Below, piece by piece: positions 55,261 through 64,000 of a stretch of 64,000 nucleotides of DNA. The first letter of the stretch is position 1, and each line of letters opens with the position of its first letter. This stretch comes from Hymenobacter wooponensis. Lineage in GTDB: Bacteria; Bacteroidota; Bacteroidia; Cytophagales; Hymenobacteraceae. The stretch lies in the NCBI RefSeq assembly GCF_004745865.1, contig NZ_SRKZ01000005.1:1-64000 (forward strand). The letters are read 5' to 3'. The notes beneath the pieces were generated by a model. The model ran no database searches, was not told the origin of the DNA, and saw only the letters and a program-made list of their open reading frames with translations. The position numbers were made by a program, and so were the translations under genes.

Positions 55261-56436
55261 CTATACTTTAATGATGATTTGTTTTTTATACATCACCCAA
55301 AGTATTCCTAGCCAGATCAGCACGCACACGATGGCGCCCGCCAGCGAGGCATTGATGGGGCTGAAGTACGGCACGAAGAAGGTGTCGTAGAGCCAGGTGC
55401 GTAGGCCAGTGGGGCCGTTGGGGCTGGGCACTTTGATCATGTTCAGCAGGCGCGGCACTAGGCTGGAGAGGAAAAACACTGTAATGGCATTTACCCCGTA
55501 CACCAGCGGCGCTTTAATCCAGCCGCGGTAGCCTTGCACGTCGCAGAGCCAGTAAAAGGCAGCTAGCACGGCCACCGCTAGGCCACCGGCGTAGAGCACG
55601 TAGGAGCTGGTCCAGAGGCTTTTGTTGATGGGGAACCACCCGTTCCAGATCAGGCCTAGCACCACGCAGGCGCCACCCGCTACAAATAGCCAGGCCACTT
55701 TCGTAGCGGGTGCCACCTCCCGCTGCCGCAGCCACCGGGCCGTGAGCATGCCCAGTAGGCCAGTGCCCACGGCGGGCAACGTACCCAAAAGTCCTTCGGG
55801 GTCCCAGGTGCGGCTCTGCTTCCAAAGGTGCGCCTCTCCCAGAATGGTGCGGTCGAGCCAGGCGCCGAGGTTGGTGCTGGCCTCCAGGTTGGCGGGCCCA
55901 TAGCCCGGCACCGGCACCAACTGCAACAGAATATTATAGAGCACCAGAATAGTAGCTAACAGGCCTAGCTGCTGGCGCCACGTAGTTTTCAGAAACACGA
56001 TGCCGCAGACCAGAAACACCAGCGCAATGCGGGCCAGCACCCCCGGAATGCGTACCGTGCTGAAATCAAAACTGGGAAACAAAGCCGAGAATAGGCCTAG
56101 GCCATATAGAATAGCGGCCCGCTTCAGAATGCGGAGCATGGTGCGCCCATGGGTTTCGGGGTGCTGGCGGGCACCATCGAGAGCATACACCAGGCTCACG
56201 CCCACAATAAACAGGAAGAAGGGGAAGATCAGGTCGGTGGGGGTGCAGCCGTGCCAGTGGGCGTGCTCCAGTGGGGCATAGATATGGTCCCAACTGCCGG
56301 GATTGTTCACCAGAATCATGGCCATTACCGTCAGGCCCCGAAATACATCGAGCGATACGAGGCGGCCGGGCTGCGAAGCTTCGGCTAAAGGCTGAGTGCC
56401 GGTAGTGTGTACGGCGGCCTGGATAGTGGACTGCAT
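55261..56436 (-). CDS. NagX/HGSNAT-like membrane acyltransferase (DUF5009 type)
   Basis: 391 residues with about ten membrane segments. The start LVSLDVFRGLTVMAMILVNNPGSWDHIYAPLEHAHWHGCTPTDLIFPFFLFIVGVSLVYAL is characteristic of heparan-alpha-glucosaminide N-acetyltransferase-like proteins, with the conserved HWHGCTPTDLIFP segment. Bacterial relatives are annotated NagX and are linked to glucosamine or chitin catabolism. Predicted to transfer an acetyl group from cytosolic acetyl-CoA to a sugar in the periplasm. The nearby GH3/NagZ-like and SusCD genes make an amino-sugar context plausible. Confidence 0.88.
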   Translation of the reverse strand: MQSTIQAAVHTTGTQPLAEASQPGRLVSLDVFRGLTVMAMILVNNPGSWDHIYAPLEHAHWHGCTPTDLIFPFFLFIVGVSLVYALDGARQHPETHGRTMLRILKRAAILYGLGLFSALFPSFDFSTVRIPGVLARIALVFLVCGIVFLKTTWRQQLGLLATILVLYNILLQLVPVPGYGPANLEASTNLGAWLDRTILGEAHLWKQSRTWDPEGLLGTLPAVGTGLLGMLTARWLRQREVAPATKVAWLFVAGGACVVLGLIWNGWFPINKSLWTSSYVLYAGGLAVAVLAAFYWLCDVQGYRGWIKAPLVYGVNAITVFFLSSLVPRLLNMIKVPSPNGPTGLRTWLYDTFFVPYFSPINASLAGAIVCVLIWLGILWVMYKKQIIIKV

Positions 56437-56807
56437 GTAAAAAAGTTAGCGGGAGAACTGTAGATTAGGGCTACTAAGCTCAAGCAGGAGTGCGGCCAGA
56501 AGCGAGAGAGTAAGTTGAGGCTTTGTGCTGAGCATTCAAAACCAACAGCAGCATCTAGCCAAACCGCTATATAGTTGATTGCTGAATTTGCGCCTGTTAG
56601 ATTTAACAGCACTTTTTCCGCACTTTCCTTGACAAAAAGAGGCTGTTTCGCTTCTCCGCCCTACATTTTTCACAATTCCAGCCTCCTTTTTCCTCGCTTC
56701 CATTCCATTTGATCAGTTTCAGGTTGCCGACGGCTGCCTGCCCCCAACACTTATTACCTGACGTTTTCCCACAGCGTCATCCCCTCCCATCTCTCACTCA
56801 CTCCTCA
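56437..56807. other. Gene-free divergent region upstream of susC
   Basis: About 370 bases between the acyltransferase and SusC-like genes. It is AT-richer in 56460-56640. No consensus -33/-7 pair was found. No gene is supported; the SusC frame extends in but its signal peptide places the start at 56808. Confidence 0.5.
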
Positions 56808-59800
56808 ATGAAAAAACTTCTATGGTCACCTCTGGCCTTGGGGGTATTGCTGGCTTCACCGCCCAGCTACGCCCAAACGGCAGCTACCCGCACCATGACG
56901 GGCGTAGTAGTTGGCTCCAACGACCAGCAGCCTATCCCTGGCGTAAACGTGCTGGTTAAAGGCTCTTCGCAAGGCACCCAAACCGACGCCGAAGGCCGCT
57001 ACACCCTGCCAAATGTACCAGAAGGCAGCACACTGGTGTTCAGCTTTATAGGGTACACCAGTCAGGAATACCGCCTCGGTACGGGAACCACTGCTAACAT
57101 CAACCTCGCTCCCGACTCTAAGAGCCTGAGTGAGGTAGTGGTGACCGGCTACGGCATCAAGGAAGAGCAGGGAAAGATCAACTACGCCGTACAGGTAGTA
57201 AAGGACAAAGACATTATTGAGTCGCGCCAGCCTAACATCGTGAATGCCTTGCAGGGCAAAGTAGCGGGGGTGCAGGTAACCAGCTCGGGCGGGGCACCGG
57301 GCGAAGGCGCGGCTATTGTAATCAGGGGCGGTAACTCTCTGGATGGCAACAACCAGCCGCTGTTTGTCATTGATGGCATCATCATGGACAACTCCTCCTT
57401 TGCGGAGTCGACGGCGCCGGGCGGCGGCTCGGCTTTCAACGGAACGCTAGGTCGCTCGACTTCCAACCAGAACCGCGCTGGCGACCTGAACCCCGAGAAC
57501 ATTGAGAGCATGACGGTGCTGAAAGGCCCCGCAGCTTCGGCCATTTATGGTCTACGGGCAGCCAACGGCGCAGTGGTTATTACCACTAAGAAGGGGACAA
57601 AGGGCGCCATCAACCTGAATTACCGTACCCAATTCTCAGTAGATGAGGTAAACCGCCGGCCCCAGCTGCAGGATCAGTACCAGCAGGGTAGCAACGGTGT
57701 CTTCGATACCTCGGTACGCTCCTCCTGGGGGCCTCGCTTTCAGCCGGGTCAAACCGTGTATGACAACCTGGGCAACTTCTTCCGGCCGGGTAAAGCTTGG
57801 CAGCACTACCTCACCCTCTCAGGCGGCGGTGATAAGGGCACCTTCTTCGTGTCGGCGTCTCGCTTAGATCAAACGGGCGTGGCTCCCACCAGCCAGTACG
57901 ACAAATCAACGGTACGCCTCTCGGGTACCATGCAGTTTACTAAGCGCCTGAGTGCTTCGGGCTCCGTCGAATACTTGGGCACAGGCGGTCAGGCACCTAT
58001 TCAGGGCAACGGCTTTTATAATACATCGGGGTACACGGGGGGCTACTTGCTAAGCCTGCTGAACTGGCCCCGTAATGATGATGCCCGCAACTACCTGAAC
58101 CCTGACGGTTCGGTGCGGCGCCTAACTCCACAGCTAGCTACGGAAAGCGACAACCCGTACTTCATCGTTTATAAAAACCCGCAAACCAGCCGCACCAACC
58201 GCATGTTGGGGAATGTGCAGTTGGGCTTCAAGGCAGCCGACTGGTTGAATTTCAGCTACAACATCGGTAACGACTTCTACTTCCAGAAAGACCGCTCAGT
58301 GCGTGCCTTGGGCACAAACCAGCCGGGCTACCAGAACGGCGGTGTAGCAGAATCCAATATTTTCAGCCAGCTTATTACCAGCAATTTGCTGGCTACTGCT
58401 ACCCACCAGTTCAGTGAGAATTTTAACACCTCGCTGGTATTGGGCAACACAGTGGAATATCAGCACCGCGAAACTACCGACCAGCTAGGCACTGTATTCC
58501 AGAACCCGGACTTTCCTAGCATCAACAACACGGTAAACCGCAACGCACTGGTTACCACCCAAGATCGTCGCCTGATTGGTAACTTTGCCCGCCTCAGCCT
58601 AGATTTCCTGCAGCAGTTCACGGTGGAGCTGAACGGCCGTATTGACCAGTCTTCTACCCTACCGCGGCCCAATGAGAACAAGACGTTCGGTAAGCTCTTC
58701 GGGTATGGTTCGGCATCGGCGGGCTGGCAGTTCACGCATATGCTGGGGCTTGATCAGAACGAGTACCTGAGCTTTGGCAAGATTCGCGCGGCCGTGGCTG
58801 ATGTGGGCAAGGACACGGAGCCCTACCGGGTGCTTTCGCCCCTGGCGCAGTCAGCCTACATCGGGGGTGGTTTCCGTAATGGCTTCTTTGGCTCCAACCC
58901 CAATTTGGTACCCGAGCGCACGCGCGCCGTGGAAGGTGGCCTAGACTTGCAGTTCTTCAAGAACCGCCTAGGCTTGAATGCCACGTACTACTACCAAATC
59001 ACGCGCGACCAGATTATTGGTCCTCGTGTCAGTCAGGCTACTGGGTTTATTCTGCAGTACATCAACGCTGGTAAGGTAGAAAACCGCGGCTTCGAACTGG
59101 CGCTATCGGGTACACCGGTGCAAAACTCCACGGGTTTTACCTGGGATGTGCTGGCCAACTTTACTCTGAACCGCAACAAGGCGCTTGAGCTGCCCAGCTT
59201 CCTGACGGAGGTATACCAGTCGGATGTGAACCTGAACGGTGCCCGCGGTGGTGCCTTCGTGGGCCGCCCGATTTCCTCCATTAGTGCCACGGACTTCCAG
59301 CGTGCACCCGACGGTCGGGTTTTGATCAATGCTACTACGGGGTATCCGCTCATTAATACCAGCAACTTCATTTATGCTGGTAACCGCGCCCCCGATTACA
59401 GTGTGCAGGTAACCAACACCTTTAGTTACAAAGGGCTGGTTTTTGCCTTCCTCGCCGACTTCCGCAAGGGTGGCAAGGTGTTCAATGGCAACGACCAATA
59501 CCTTACCACGAGTGGCCTAGGCCAGCGCACAGAGGAGCGCTACAAGCAAGTAGTGTTTGACGGGGTAGTGGCCACTAAAGCGCCCGACGGCTCTACGGCT
59601 TATGTAACCAATACCCGACCAGTCGAGCTAACGCAAGGCTATTATCAAAACGTGCTGGCGGCCATCGGCACTCCATTTATTGAGGATGGCTCCTGGGTAC
59701 GCCTGCGCTACGCTTCTCTTACCTATAACCTCCCGACCACTTGGCTATCGGAGTCCACTTTTATAAAGGGCGTGGAACTGAACGTAACGGGCCGGAACCT

Positions 59801-59945
59801 TGTGTTGCTCACCAAATACTCCGGCGTAGATCCTGAAACGGCTTCAGCCGGTGCAGGCGTACGGGGCGGTGGCTCCGGCGGGTTCGACTATGGCAGCGTA
59901 CCGGCCACCCGCGGGGTAGACATGGGCCTCCGCGTTAAATTCTAG
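56808..59945 (+). CDS. SusC/RagA-family TonB-linked outer-membrane transporter
   Basis: 1045 residues from MKKLLWSPLALGVLLASPPSYAQ. A CarboxypepD_reg-like domain follows (TMTGVVVGSNDQQPIPGVNVLVKGSSQGTQTDAEGRYTL), then the SusC signature SLSEVVVTGYGIKEEQG, the plug (NALQGKVAGVQVTSSGG, IVIRGGNSLDGNNQPLFVIDGIIMD) and a long barrel. It pairs with the SusD-like gene 104 bases downstream and imports oligosaccharides or peptides bound by that lipoprotein. The frame extends upstream to 56709, but the ATG at 56808 gives the signal peptide. Confidence 0.95.
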   Translation: MKKLLWSPLALGVLLASPPSYAQTAATRTMTGVVVGSNDQQPIPGVNVLVKGSSQGTQTDAEGRYTLPNVPEGSTLVFSFIGYTSQEYRLGTGTTANINLAPDSKSLSEVVVTGYGIKEEQGKINYAVQVVKDKDIIESRQPNIVNALQGKVAGVQVTSSGGAPGEGAAIVIRGGNSLDGNNQPLFVIDGIIMDNSSFAESTAPGGGSAFNGTLGRSTSNQNRAGDLNPENIESMTVLKGPAASAIYGLRAANGAVVITTKKGTKGAINLNYRTQFSVDEVNRRPQLQDQYQQGSNGVFDTSVRSSWGPRFQPGQTVYDNLGNFFRPGKAWQHYLTLSGGGDKGTFFVSASRLDQTGVAPTSQYDKSTVRLSGTMQFTKRLSASGSVEYLGTGGQAPIQGNGFYNTSGYTGGYLLSLLNWPRNDDARNYLNPDGSVRRLTPQLATESDNPYFIVYKNPQTSRTNRMLGNVQLGFKAADWLNFSYNIGNDFYFQKDRSVRALGTNQPGYQNGGVAESNIFSQLITSNLLATATHQFSENFNTSLVLGNTVEYQHRETTDQLGTVFQNPDFPSINNTVNRNALVTTQDRRLIGNFARLSLDFLQQFTVELNGRIDQSSTLPRPNENKTFGKLFGYGSASAGWQFTHMLGLDQNEYLSFGKIRAAVADVGKDTEPYRVLSPLAQSAYIGGGFRNGFFGSNPNLVPERTRAVEGGLDLQFFKNRLGLNATYYYQITRDQIIGPRVSQATGFILQYINAGKVENRGFELALSGTPVQNSTGFTWDVLANFTLNRNKALELPSFLTEVYQSDVNLNGARGGAFVGRPISSISATDFQRAPDGRVLINATTGYPLINTSNFIYAGNRAPDYSVQVTNTFSYKGLVFAFLADFRKGGKVFNGNDQYLTTSGLGQRTEERYKQVVFDGVVATKAPDGSTAYVTNTRPVELTQGYYQNVLAAIGTPFIEDGSWVRLRYASLTYNLPTTWLSESTFIKGVELNVTGRNLVLLTKYSGVDPETASAGAGVRGGGSGGFDYGSVPATRGVDMGLRVKF

Positions 59946-60049
59946 GATTGACTGTTTACCAAGAACGCTGAGTGGCCTACGGCTTTAGCCGAAAGCCTAC
60001 TCCTTCCTCTTGCGCAGCAACCGCCAACTGAACAACGACAACTACTTGC

Positions 60050-61600
60050 ATGAAACGATACCTTCTTTACCTAGGCCTCTTTGTAGGAAGCGGGGCGCTA
60101 TTCTCCTGCGAAGACTACCTCGACGTCAATAACGACCCCAACAACCCCGTTTCCACGACGCCTAACTTCCTGCTGCCCGGCATTATCTCGCAGGGCTTCC
60201 AAACGCAGATGTTCACGTCGCTGACTACTTCGTACCTGAGTCAGTACACGGTGCGTAAAACGCCGGCCAGCAGCACCGATCAGTTTTACCTGACCAACGG
60301 TAACAGCACCAACACCTTCAACAACAATTACTACTACTCGGCGGGCAATGTGCCCACGATGACGGCAGTAGCGCAGGCGGAAGGCTCGCCCTATTACGTG
60401 GGAGCAGGTAAGATCATCACGGCAATGGATCTGGCGCATACCACGGATATGATTGGCGACATTCCGTACACGGAAGCCTTTAAGGGAGCCGCCAACTACA
60501 CTCCGCAGTACGATTCGCAGGAGCAGATTTACGCCACCGTCAACCAGCTGCTCGACGAGGGTATTGTGTTGATGCAGACTCCTGCTAACCAGGAGTTCAG
60601 ACCCTTCTACAGCACCTCACCGAGCGTGAGTGGCGACATTCTCTATCAGGGTAAAACGGATAAGTGGGTTCGTTTCGCCAACTCCCTGAAAGCGCGGCAG
60701 CTCAATCACCTCACGCGTAAATCAACCTATAACGCGCAGCAGGTACTGGATTTGGTGTCGAAAGGCTTTATTGGCAACGATGATGATGCCCAGATCCAAT
60801 TTCAAACGGCTATAGCCCCGCTAACGAACACGACCAACATTTTCGGGCCCACCCGCAGCAACTACGGCACGGCTACGTTCTCCACCAACATCATCAAATA
60901 CCTGAACGGGAACGTAGTAGGAGCCGCTTACCCGGGCGTGGTAGATCCGCGCTATACCATTATTGCCACGGCCATTAGCACCGGTGCCGACCCCGGCGTA
61001 GCGGTGCCCTCCGCTGCCACCAGCCTGCTCGTGAACAACGTCACGGACTTCTATTCTGGCTGGTATGCCCGCGACCTGGGTACGTTTGAGGTAATTACGT
61101 ACCGTGAGTTGAAATTCATTGAGGCCGAAGCCGCTTTCCGGGCTGGAAACCTGGCCCGGGCCCTGGAGGCCTATCAGAAAGGCATTCGAGCGCACATGGA
61201 CAAGATAGGCGCTGGTGGTAGCAATGGTACGCCGGCCGTGACCTTCCCGGTGCTGACAAAAGCGCAAATTGACGCTTATATGACCAGCGCTGCAGTGGCC
61301 CAGAACACGAGCGAGCTGTCCTTGAAGCGCATCATGGAGCAGAAATACATTGCCATGTTCCTGAACCCTGAGTCGTGGACGGACTTGCGGCGGTTCGACT
61401 ACAACCCTGCCATCTATCCAAACCTGAAATATCCGGCCGCTGCTAACCCAGAAGTAGCTAACCAGTGGCCCCGGCGTATGCTGCCCGGTGCTACCGAGGT
61501 CATGTACAACCCACAGGCGGTAGCAAAGCTGTTCAGCGATGCTGGCGCTACGTCAAACGGTGATTACATCACCAAGCCGCTATGGTTCGACCGTCCGTAA
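60050..61600 (+). CDS. SusD/RagB-family surface nutrient-binding lipoprotein
   Basis: 516 residues. The lipoprotein signal peptide has Cys20 (GALFSCEDYLDVNNDPN), and the acidic stretch after it fits surface export. The helical SusD-like (type 2) fold shows DIPYTEAFKGAANYTPQYDSQEQIYATVNQLLDEG and, near the end, LKRIMEQKYIAMFLNPESWTDLRRFDY, typical of this family. It forms a lid on the SusC-like barrel. A third lipoprotein follows 46 bases later. Confidence 0.95.
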   Translation: MKRYLLYLGLFVGSGALFSCEDYLDVNNDPNNPVSTTPNFLLPGIISQGFQTQMFTSLTTSYLSQYTVRKTPASSTDQFYLTNGNSTNTFNNNYYYSAGNVPTMTAVAQAEGSPYYVGAGKIITAMDLAHTTDMIGDIPYTEAFKGAANYTPQYDSQEQIYATVNQLLDEGIVLMQTPANQEFRPFYSTSPSVSGDILYQGKTDKWVRFANSLKARQLNHLTRKSTYNAQQVLDLVSKGFIGNDDDAQIQFQTAIAPLTNTTNIFGPTRSNYGTATFSTNIIKYLNGNVVGAAYPGVVDPRYTIIATAISTGADPGVAVPSAATSLLVNNVTDFYSGWYARDLGTFEVITYRELKFIEAEAAFRAGNLARALEAYQKGIRAHMDKIGAGGSNGTPAVTFPVLTKAQIDAYMTSAAVAQNTSELSLKRIMEQKYIAMFLNPESWTDLRRFDYNPAIYPNLKYPAAANPEVANQWPRRMLPGATEVMYNPQAVAKLFSDAGATSNGDYITKPLWFDRP

Positions 61601-61646
61601 TTCCTCGCCGCTGTCGGATTATTTTCAACTCTCTGCTTTGATTTAC

Positions 61647-62930
61647 ATGAACATACCTACTATCCGCCGCTGGGCCTGTGTGCCTTTGCTCGGCTGCCTC
61701 GCGCTTATGAGCTGCGAGAAAGAGATAGATACTTATTACACGGAGGTGGGCGGTCAAATTCCTACTTTCCTAACAAATGCGTTGGGTGTTAACACCAAGT
61801 ACGCCTCCGGAGAAGTAGTAACGTTTGAGCTGCAGTACGCCCAACAGACCTCTCCTCTGCGCGACGTCCGTATTTACCAGCGCGTGGAGCCCGCTACTGA
61901 CTCTACGTTGGTACAAACCATACCTTATAAGGCCGCCTTCTCAAAACGGAAGAATGCCGATACCCTGGTGGTGGCCTACACAGTTCCGGCGGGCGTAAAC
62001 AAGGCCAACGTGCGGGTAGCCGCCATAGTAACCGCCGAAAACGGCCAGACCAAGCAACGCGCTTTCAACTTCCGCCTCGCCGAGCCAACCCCGACCATCA
62101 AGGTAAACACCGTAACCAACGTTACAGCCCCAGCTGGAGCCACTCCCGTGCCCGGCGACGTGGTGCGGTATAACGTGCTACTGAACGAGGGCGGCATTAA
62201 TAGCGCTACTGCTCTTACCAGCACCGGCACGCTCTATAAAGACCTAGACAGCCTGGTTACCTATGTGAAAGTAGGTAGCGCTGCCGAGCGCCGAGCCCAG
62301 CGGGCTGTGCGCCTGCCAGCGGGCACAGCTGCCCAAACCGGTGCGCAAACGGCCGTAAACGTGGATGTAACCATTCCGGCCGGCAGTAATGGCCAGTTGG
62401 TGCAGTACCGGTTTGAGGCCAAGTCGCGGTATCAGAACACAACGCCGCCCGCTGCTCCCACCATCCGGACGGCTACAGCCACTGCGGCAGCCATCACGCC
62501 GGGCACCGCAACTGGCCTAGCCACTGCTACCAATGTCACGCTCACGTACACAGGCACTACCGGCGGCGACCTGGCAGCTTATGATCTGACTGCCTTTGCT
62601 GCAGTTCCGGCGGCGGGCGCCGCTACCAGCAAAGACGTGAGCATTAGCAGCATCGCCAGCAATACCGTGCAGCTGAAGGCCCTCAACACCACCAAGTTTG
62701 CGGCCACCACGGCAGCGGTTTATAATGCGGCTACGCTGAACAGCATCCGGCAGGTATACCAAACTACGGCCGCTGCCAGCCAGCTTACCACCCTCGACAA
62801 TGTGGCGGTGGGCAGTGTATATGTAGCCCGACTGCGTAACGCCGACCAGTACGCCATCTTCACCGTGACGGGTATTAACCGCACCTCTGCCACCGATGTA
62901 ACGGTAACGCTGGCCGTAAAGTCGCTCTAG
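61647..62930 (+). CDS. Surface lipoprotein associated with the SusCD pair
   Basis: 427 residues from MNIPTIRRWACVPLLGCLALMSC, a lipoprotein signal with Cys23 followed by acidic EKEIDTYYTE, the surface-export type. The body is Thr/Ala-rich and beta-rich, with Ig-like stretches (VVTFELQYAQQTSPLRDVRIYQRVEP, NTVTNVTAPAGATPVPGDVVRYNVLL). It is probably a surface glycan- or peptide-binding protein (SusE-like position), but no known family is clear. The start at 61647 is 46 bases after the SusD stop; the longer frame overlaps susD. A terminator follows. Confidence 0.8.
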   Translation: MNIPTIRRWACVPLLGCLALMSCEKEIDTYYTEVGGQIPTFLTNALGVNTKYASGEVVTFELQYAQQTSPLRDVRIYQRVEPATDSTLVQTIPYKAAFSKRKNADTLVVAYTVPAGVNKANVRVAAIVTAENGQTKQRAFNFRLAEPTPTIKVNTVTNVTAPAGATPVPGDVVRYNVLLNEGGINSATALTSTGTLYKDLDSLVTYVKVGSAAERRAQRAVRLPAGTAAQTGAQTAVNVDVTIPAGSNGQLVQYRFEAKSRYQNTTPPAAPTIRTATATAAAITPGTATGLATATNVTLTYTGTTGGDLAAYDLTAFAAVPAAGAATSKDVSISSIASNTVQLKALNTTKFAATTAAVYNAATLNSIRQVYQTTAAASQLTTLDNVAVGSVYVARLRNADQYAIFTVTGINRTSATDVTVTLAVKSL

Positions 62931-62955
62931 GCCAGTACCTGCGTTTATAAAATTG

Positions 62956-62990
62956 AAAAGCTCCTCCCGGTTTCTGGGAGGAGCTTTTTT
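62956..62990 (+). terminator. Terminator after the SusCD-lipoprotein operon
   Basis: AAAGCTCCTCCC (62957-62968) pairs with GGGAGGAGCTTT (62976-62987), followed by TTT. Confidence 0.9.
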
Positions 62991-63046
62991 ATGCGCAATA
63001 GTATGCTAGGCTTGTGCTAGAACTAGCGCTGCGATAGAGCTACGGG

Positions 63047-63637
63047 CTAGTTCAAAATCTGATAGCCGATAGGCTTGAATGAGTAGTTATTCGACATTTC
63101 GGCGGAGCAAGCCGTCATACCAATCAGCAGGTCGGTTTTGGCTTCCAGAATTACGTAGTCGCCGGCTTTGCTTTTGGGCGGGAGTACATCCACCCTACCG
63201 GTTTCGCCATTCACAGTTACATGCATGAAGATGTTGAAGCAGATTGGGATGGCGTCGGGGCTGATGCCGTACTCTTTCAGAGCCTCGCACAAGTTACCGA
63301 AGCAGCCACGGTGTGGGTGAGTGTGGCCGTAGATGATGCGAAAAGTATCGGCGCTGCAGGGCGTCAGCAGAAAGTCGTGGCGACCCACGGTATCCTCTAC
63401 CAGCTCAAACATGATGTTGCTGCGGTTAGAGTAGAATGGGTGACCTTTCGTCAAGAAGATGGTCTCGGCGTAGTCAATGGTTCGCCCGGAGGAAAGGTAT
63501 TCGGCCCGGTCATCGAGGTTGTAGCAAATGAAGTCTGATACTTGCTCGCCCTCCACATCAACTACTTTAAGCTGTTGTCCTTTGCGCAGAATGAAAGCGG
63601 TGCCGCTACGCGGCGGAATGATGGTTAATTGATCCAT
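63047..63637 (-). CDS. DUF1989 (urea carboxylase-associated) family protein
   Basis: 196 residues from MDQLTIIPPRSGTAFILRKGQ; the frame reaches 63895 but the earlier part overlaps the previous gene. Family features include GEQVSDFICYN, GRHDFLLTPCSADTF (His87/Cys94 region), HRGCFGNLCEALKEYGI, PICFNIFMHVTV, KAGDYVILEAKTDLLIGMTACSAEMSN. Characterised DUF1989 proteins (CgdA/CgdB) are carboxyguanidine deiminases in guanidine degradation, with several conserved Cys. It overlaps the GntA-like gene by 32 bases, so the two are coupled and probably act in one pathway. Confidence 0.88.
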   Translation of the reverse strand: MDQLTIIPPRSGTAFILRKGQQLKVVDVEGEQVSDFICYNLDDRAEYLSSGRTIDYAETIFLTKGHPFYSNRSNIMFELVEDTVGRHDFLLTPCSADTFRIIYGHTHPHRGCFGNLCEALKEYGISPDAIPICFNIFMHVTVNGETGRVDVLPPKSKAGDYVILEAKTDLLIGMTACSAEMSNNYSFKPIGYQILN

Positions 63638-64000
63638 GTTGGCTTGAGAAGGGGCATTTCCAGGTTTCGTCGTACGCTTTTCCGCTGTATTGGTAGGCCT
63701 CCGATGCGTCGCCGTAGTCCTGCAGCATGGGGTTGATGGAGCCCGAGTAGGCCACATCGCGCGTCCGGATGGTGTCGCGGATACTGTTGTAGCGGCCATT
63801 GTTCCGGATTTGCTCAAACTGGGCATGGGGGTTAAACACCATGGTAGGATACGCAAACTGCCGGGCCGGACGAGAGCTGCCCGGGTGCAGGCCAATTACA
63901 AAAAAGGCTTCCTCTTTCAGGCTAAAGCTGAAGTCCGGTGAAGAGGTGTCGGCTACCACGCGCCGGTCGTAGCCGTAGCGCTGCGCATCGAGGTTGGCCA
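63606..64000 (-). CDS. YqcI/YcgG (GntA-like) heme N-hydroxylase, C-terminal part
   Basis: Partial: the frame stays open to the window edge, where it reads LDAQRYGYDRRVVAD, then SFSLKEEAFFVIGLHPGSSRPARQFAYPTMVFNPHAQFEQIRNNGRYN, IRTRDVAYSGSINPMLQDYGDASEAYQYSGKAYDETWKCPF. These blocks are characteristic of the YqcI/YcgG family; one characterised member, GntA, is a heme enzyme that N-hydroxylates a guanidino amino acid in guanitoxin synthesis. The N-terminal part is missing from the window. The GTG-started stretch at 63959 is internal. It overlaps the DUF1989 gene by 32 bases. Confidence 0.85.
   Translation of the reverse strand, partial: ANLDAQRYGYDRRVVADTSSPDFSFSLKEEAFFVIGLHPGSSRPARQFAYPTMVFNPHAQFEQIRNNGRYNSIRDTIRTRDVAYSGSINPMLQDYGDASEAYQYSGKAYDETWKCPFSSQHGSINHHSAA

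Noticed and set aside
63606..63959. Complete 117-residue gene at the right edge
   Set aside because: The frame is open to the window edge and the content matches the C-terminal part of YqcI/YcgG proteins, so it is a truncated gene rather than a small one.

Overview
The window is a high-GC chromosome segment of a Bacteroidota bacterium, most like a Hymenobacter-type member of the Cytophagales. This rests on: Bacteroidota promoters (TTTG/TTG, 19-21 bp, TAnnTTTG), a SusC/SusD pair with a trailing lipoprotein, two glycoside hydrolases with type IX secretion (T9SS) tails, DUF885 and CarboxypepD_reg-like proteins, and intergenic repeats of the CATGCTGAGCG...GAAGGTC type. The hexamer TAGGCC/GGCCTA is strongly over-represented throughout. 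No CRISPR array, IS element, prophage or intact restriction system was seen.

Layout. 1-567: gene-free, with four regularly spaced leftward promoter-like boxes that probably drive a strong (perhaps rRNA) transcript outside the window. 568-5047 (-): a Rel/SpoT (p)ppGpp enzyme, then a tightly coupled Fur-family regulator, STAS protein and purA. 5292-9071 (+): tRNA-Leu(UAG), trigger factor, ClpP and ClpX, each with its own terminator. 9148-13217 (-): a small secreted protein, LpxB, a 6-pyruvoyl-tetrahydropterin synthase-like enzyme, and a BtuCF-like permease and binding protein without an ATPase. 13382-18218: HldD heptose epimerase, a FAD/NAD oxidoreductase, a medium-chain dehydrogenase and a DCC (DUF393) protein. 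18646-22210 (+): three consecutive exported Thr/Ser/Gly repeat proteins followed by an HTTM membrane protein. This is the strangest accessory block.

22273-33213: metabolic and stress genes. They include an MBL hydrolase, a stand-alone RES-like protein (NAD-degrading toxin fold), a Dph6-like ATP pyrophosphatase, DoxX, an aldo/keto reductase, a DUF885 lipoprotein, a VOC-EVE-MarR operon with a candidate operator, an SDR and an exported Mn-type superoxide dismutase. 33353-38138 (-): an iron-uptake-like block (Cys-rich small protein, TonB-dependent receptor, PepSY membrane protein). 38300-42270: a lone glycosyltransferase, a CarboxypepD_reg-like protein and a PhoD-like phosphatase.

42642-62930: polysaccharide degradation and envelope turnover: GH10 xylanase-like and GH5 cellulase-like enzymes with T9SS tails, a GH3/beta-lactamase-fold fusion, an RsbQ-like hydrolase, an acyl-CoA ligase, a DUF2059 protein, a NagX/HGSNAT-like acyltransferase, and SusC/SusD plus lipoprotein. 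63047-64000 (-): a DUF1989 protein overlapping the end of a YqcI/YcgG (GntA-like) gene that runs off the window. This is a candidate guanidino-compound module.

Several convergent gene pairs are separated by unusually long perfect palindromes (86, 71 and 59 bp).
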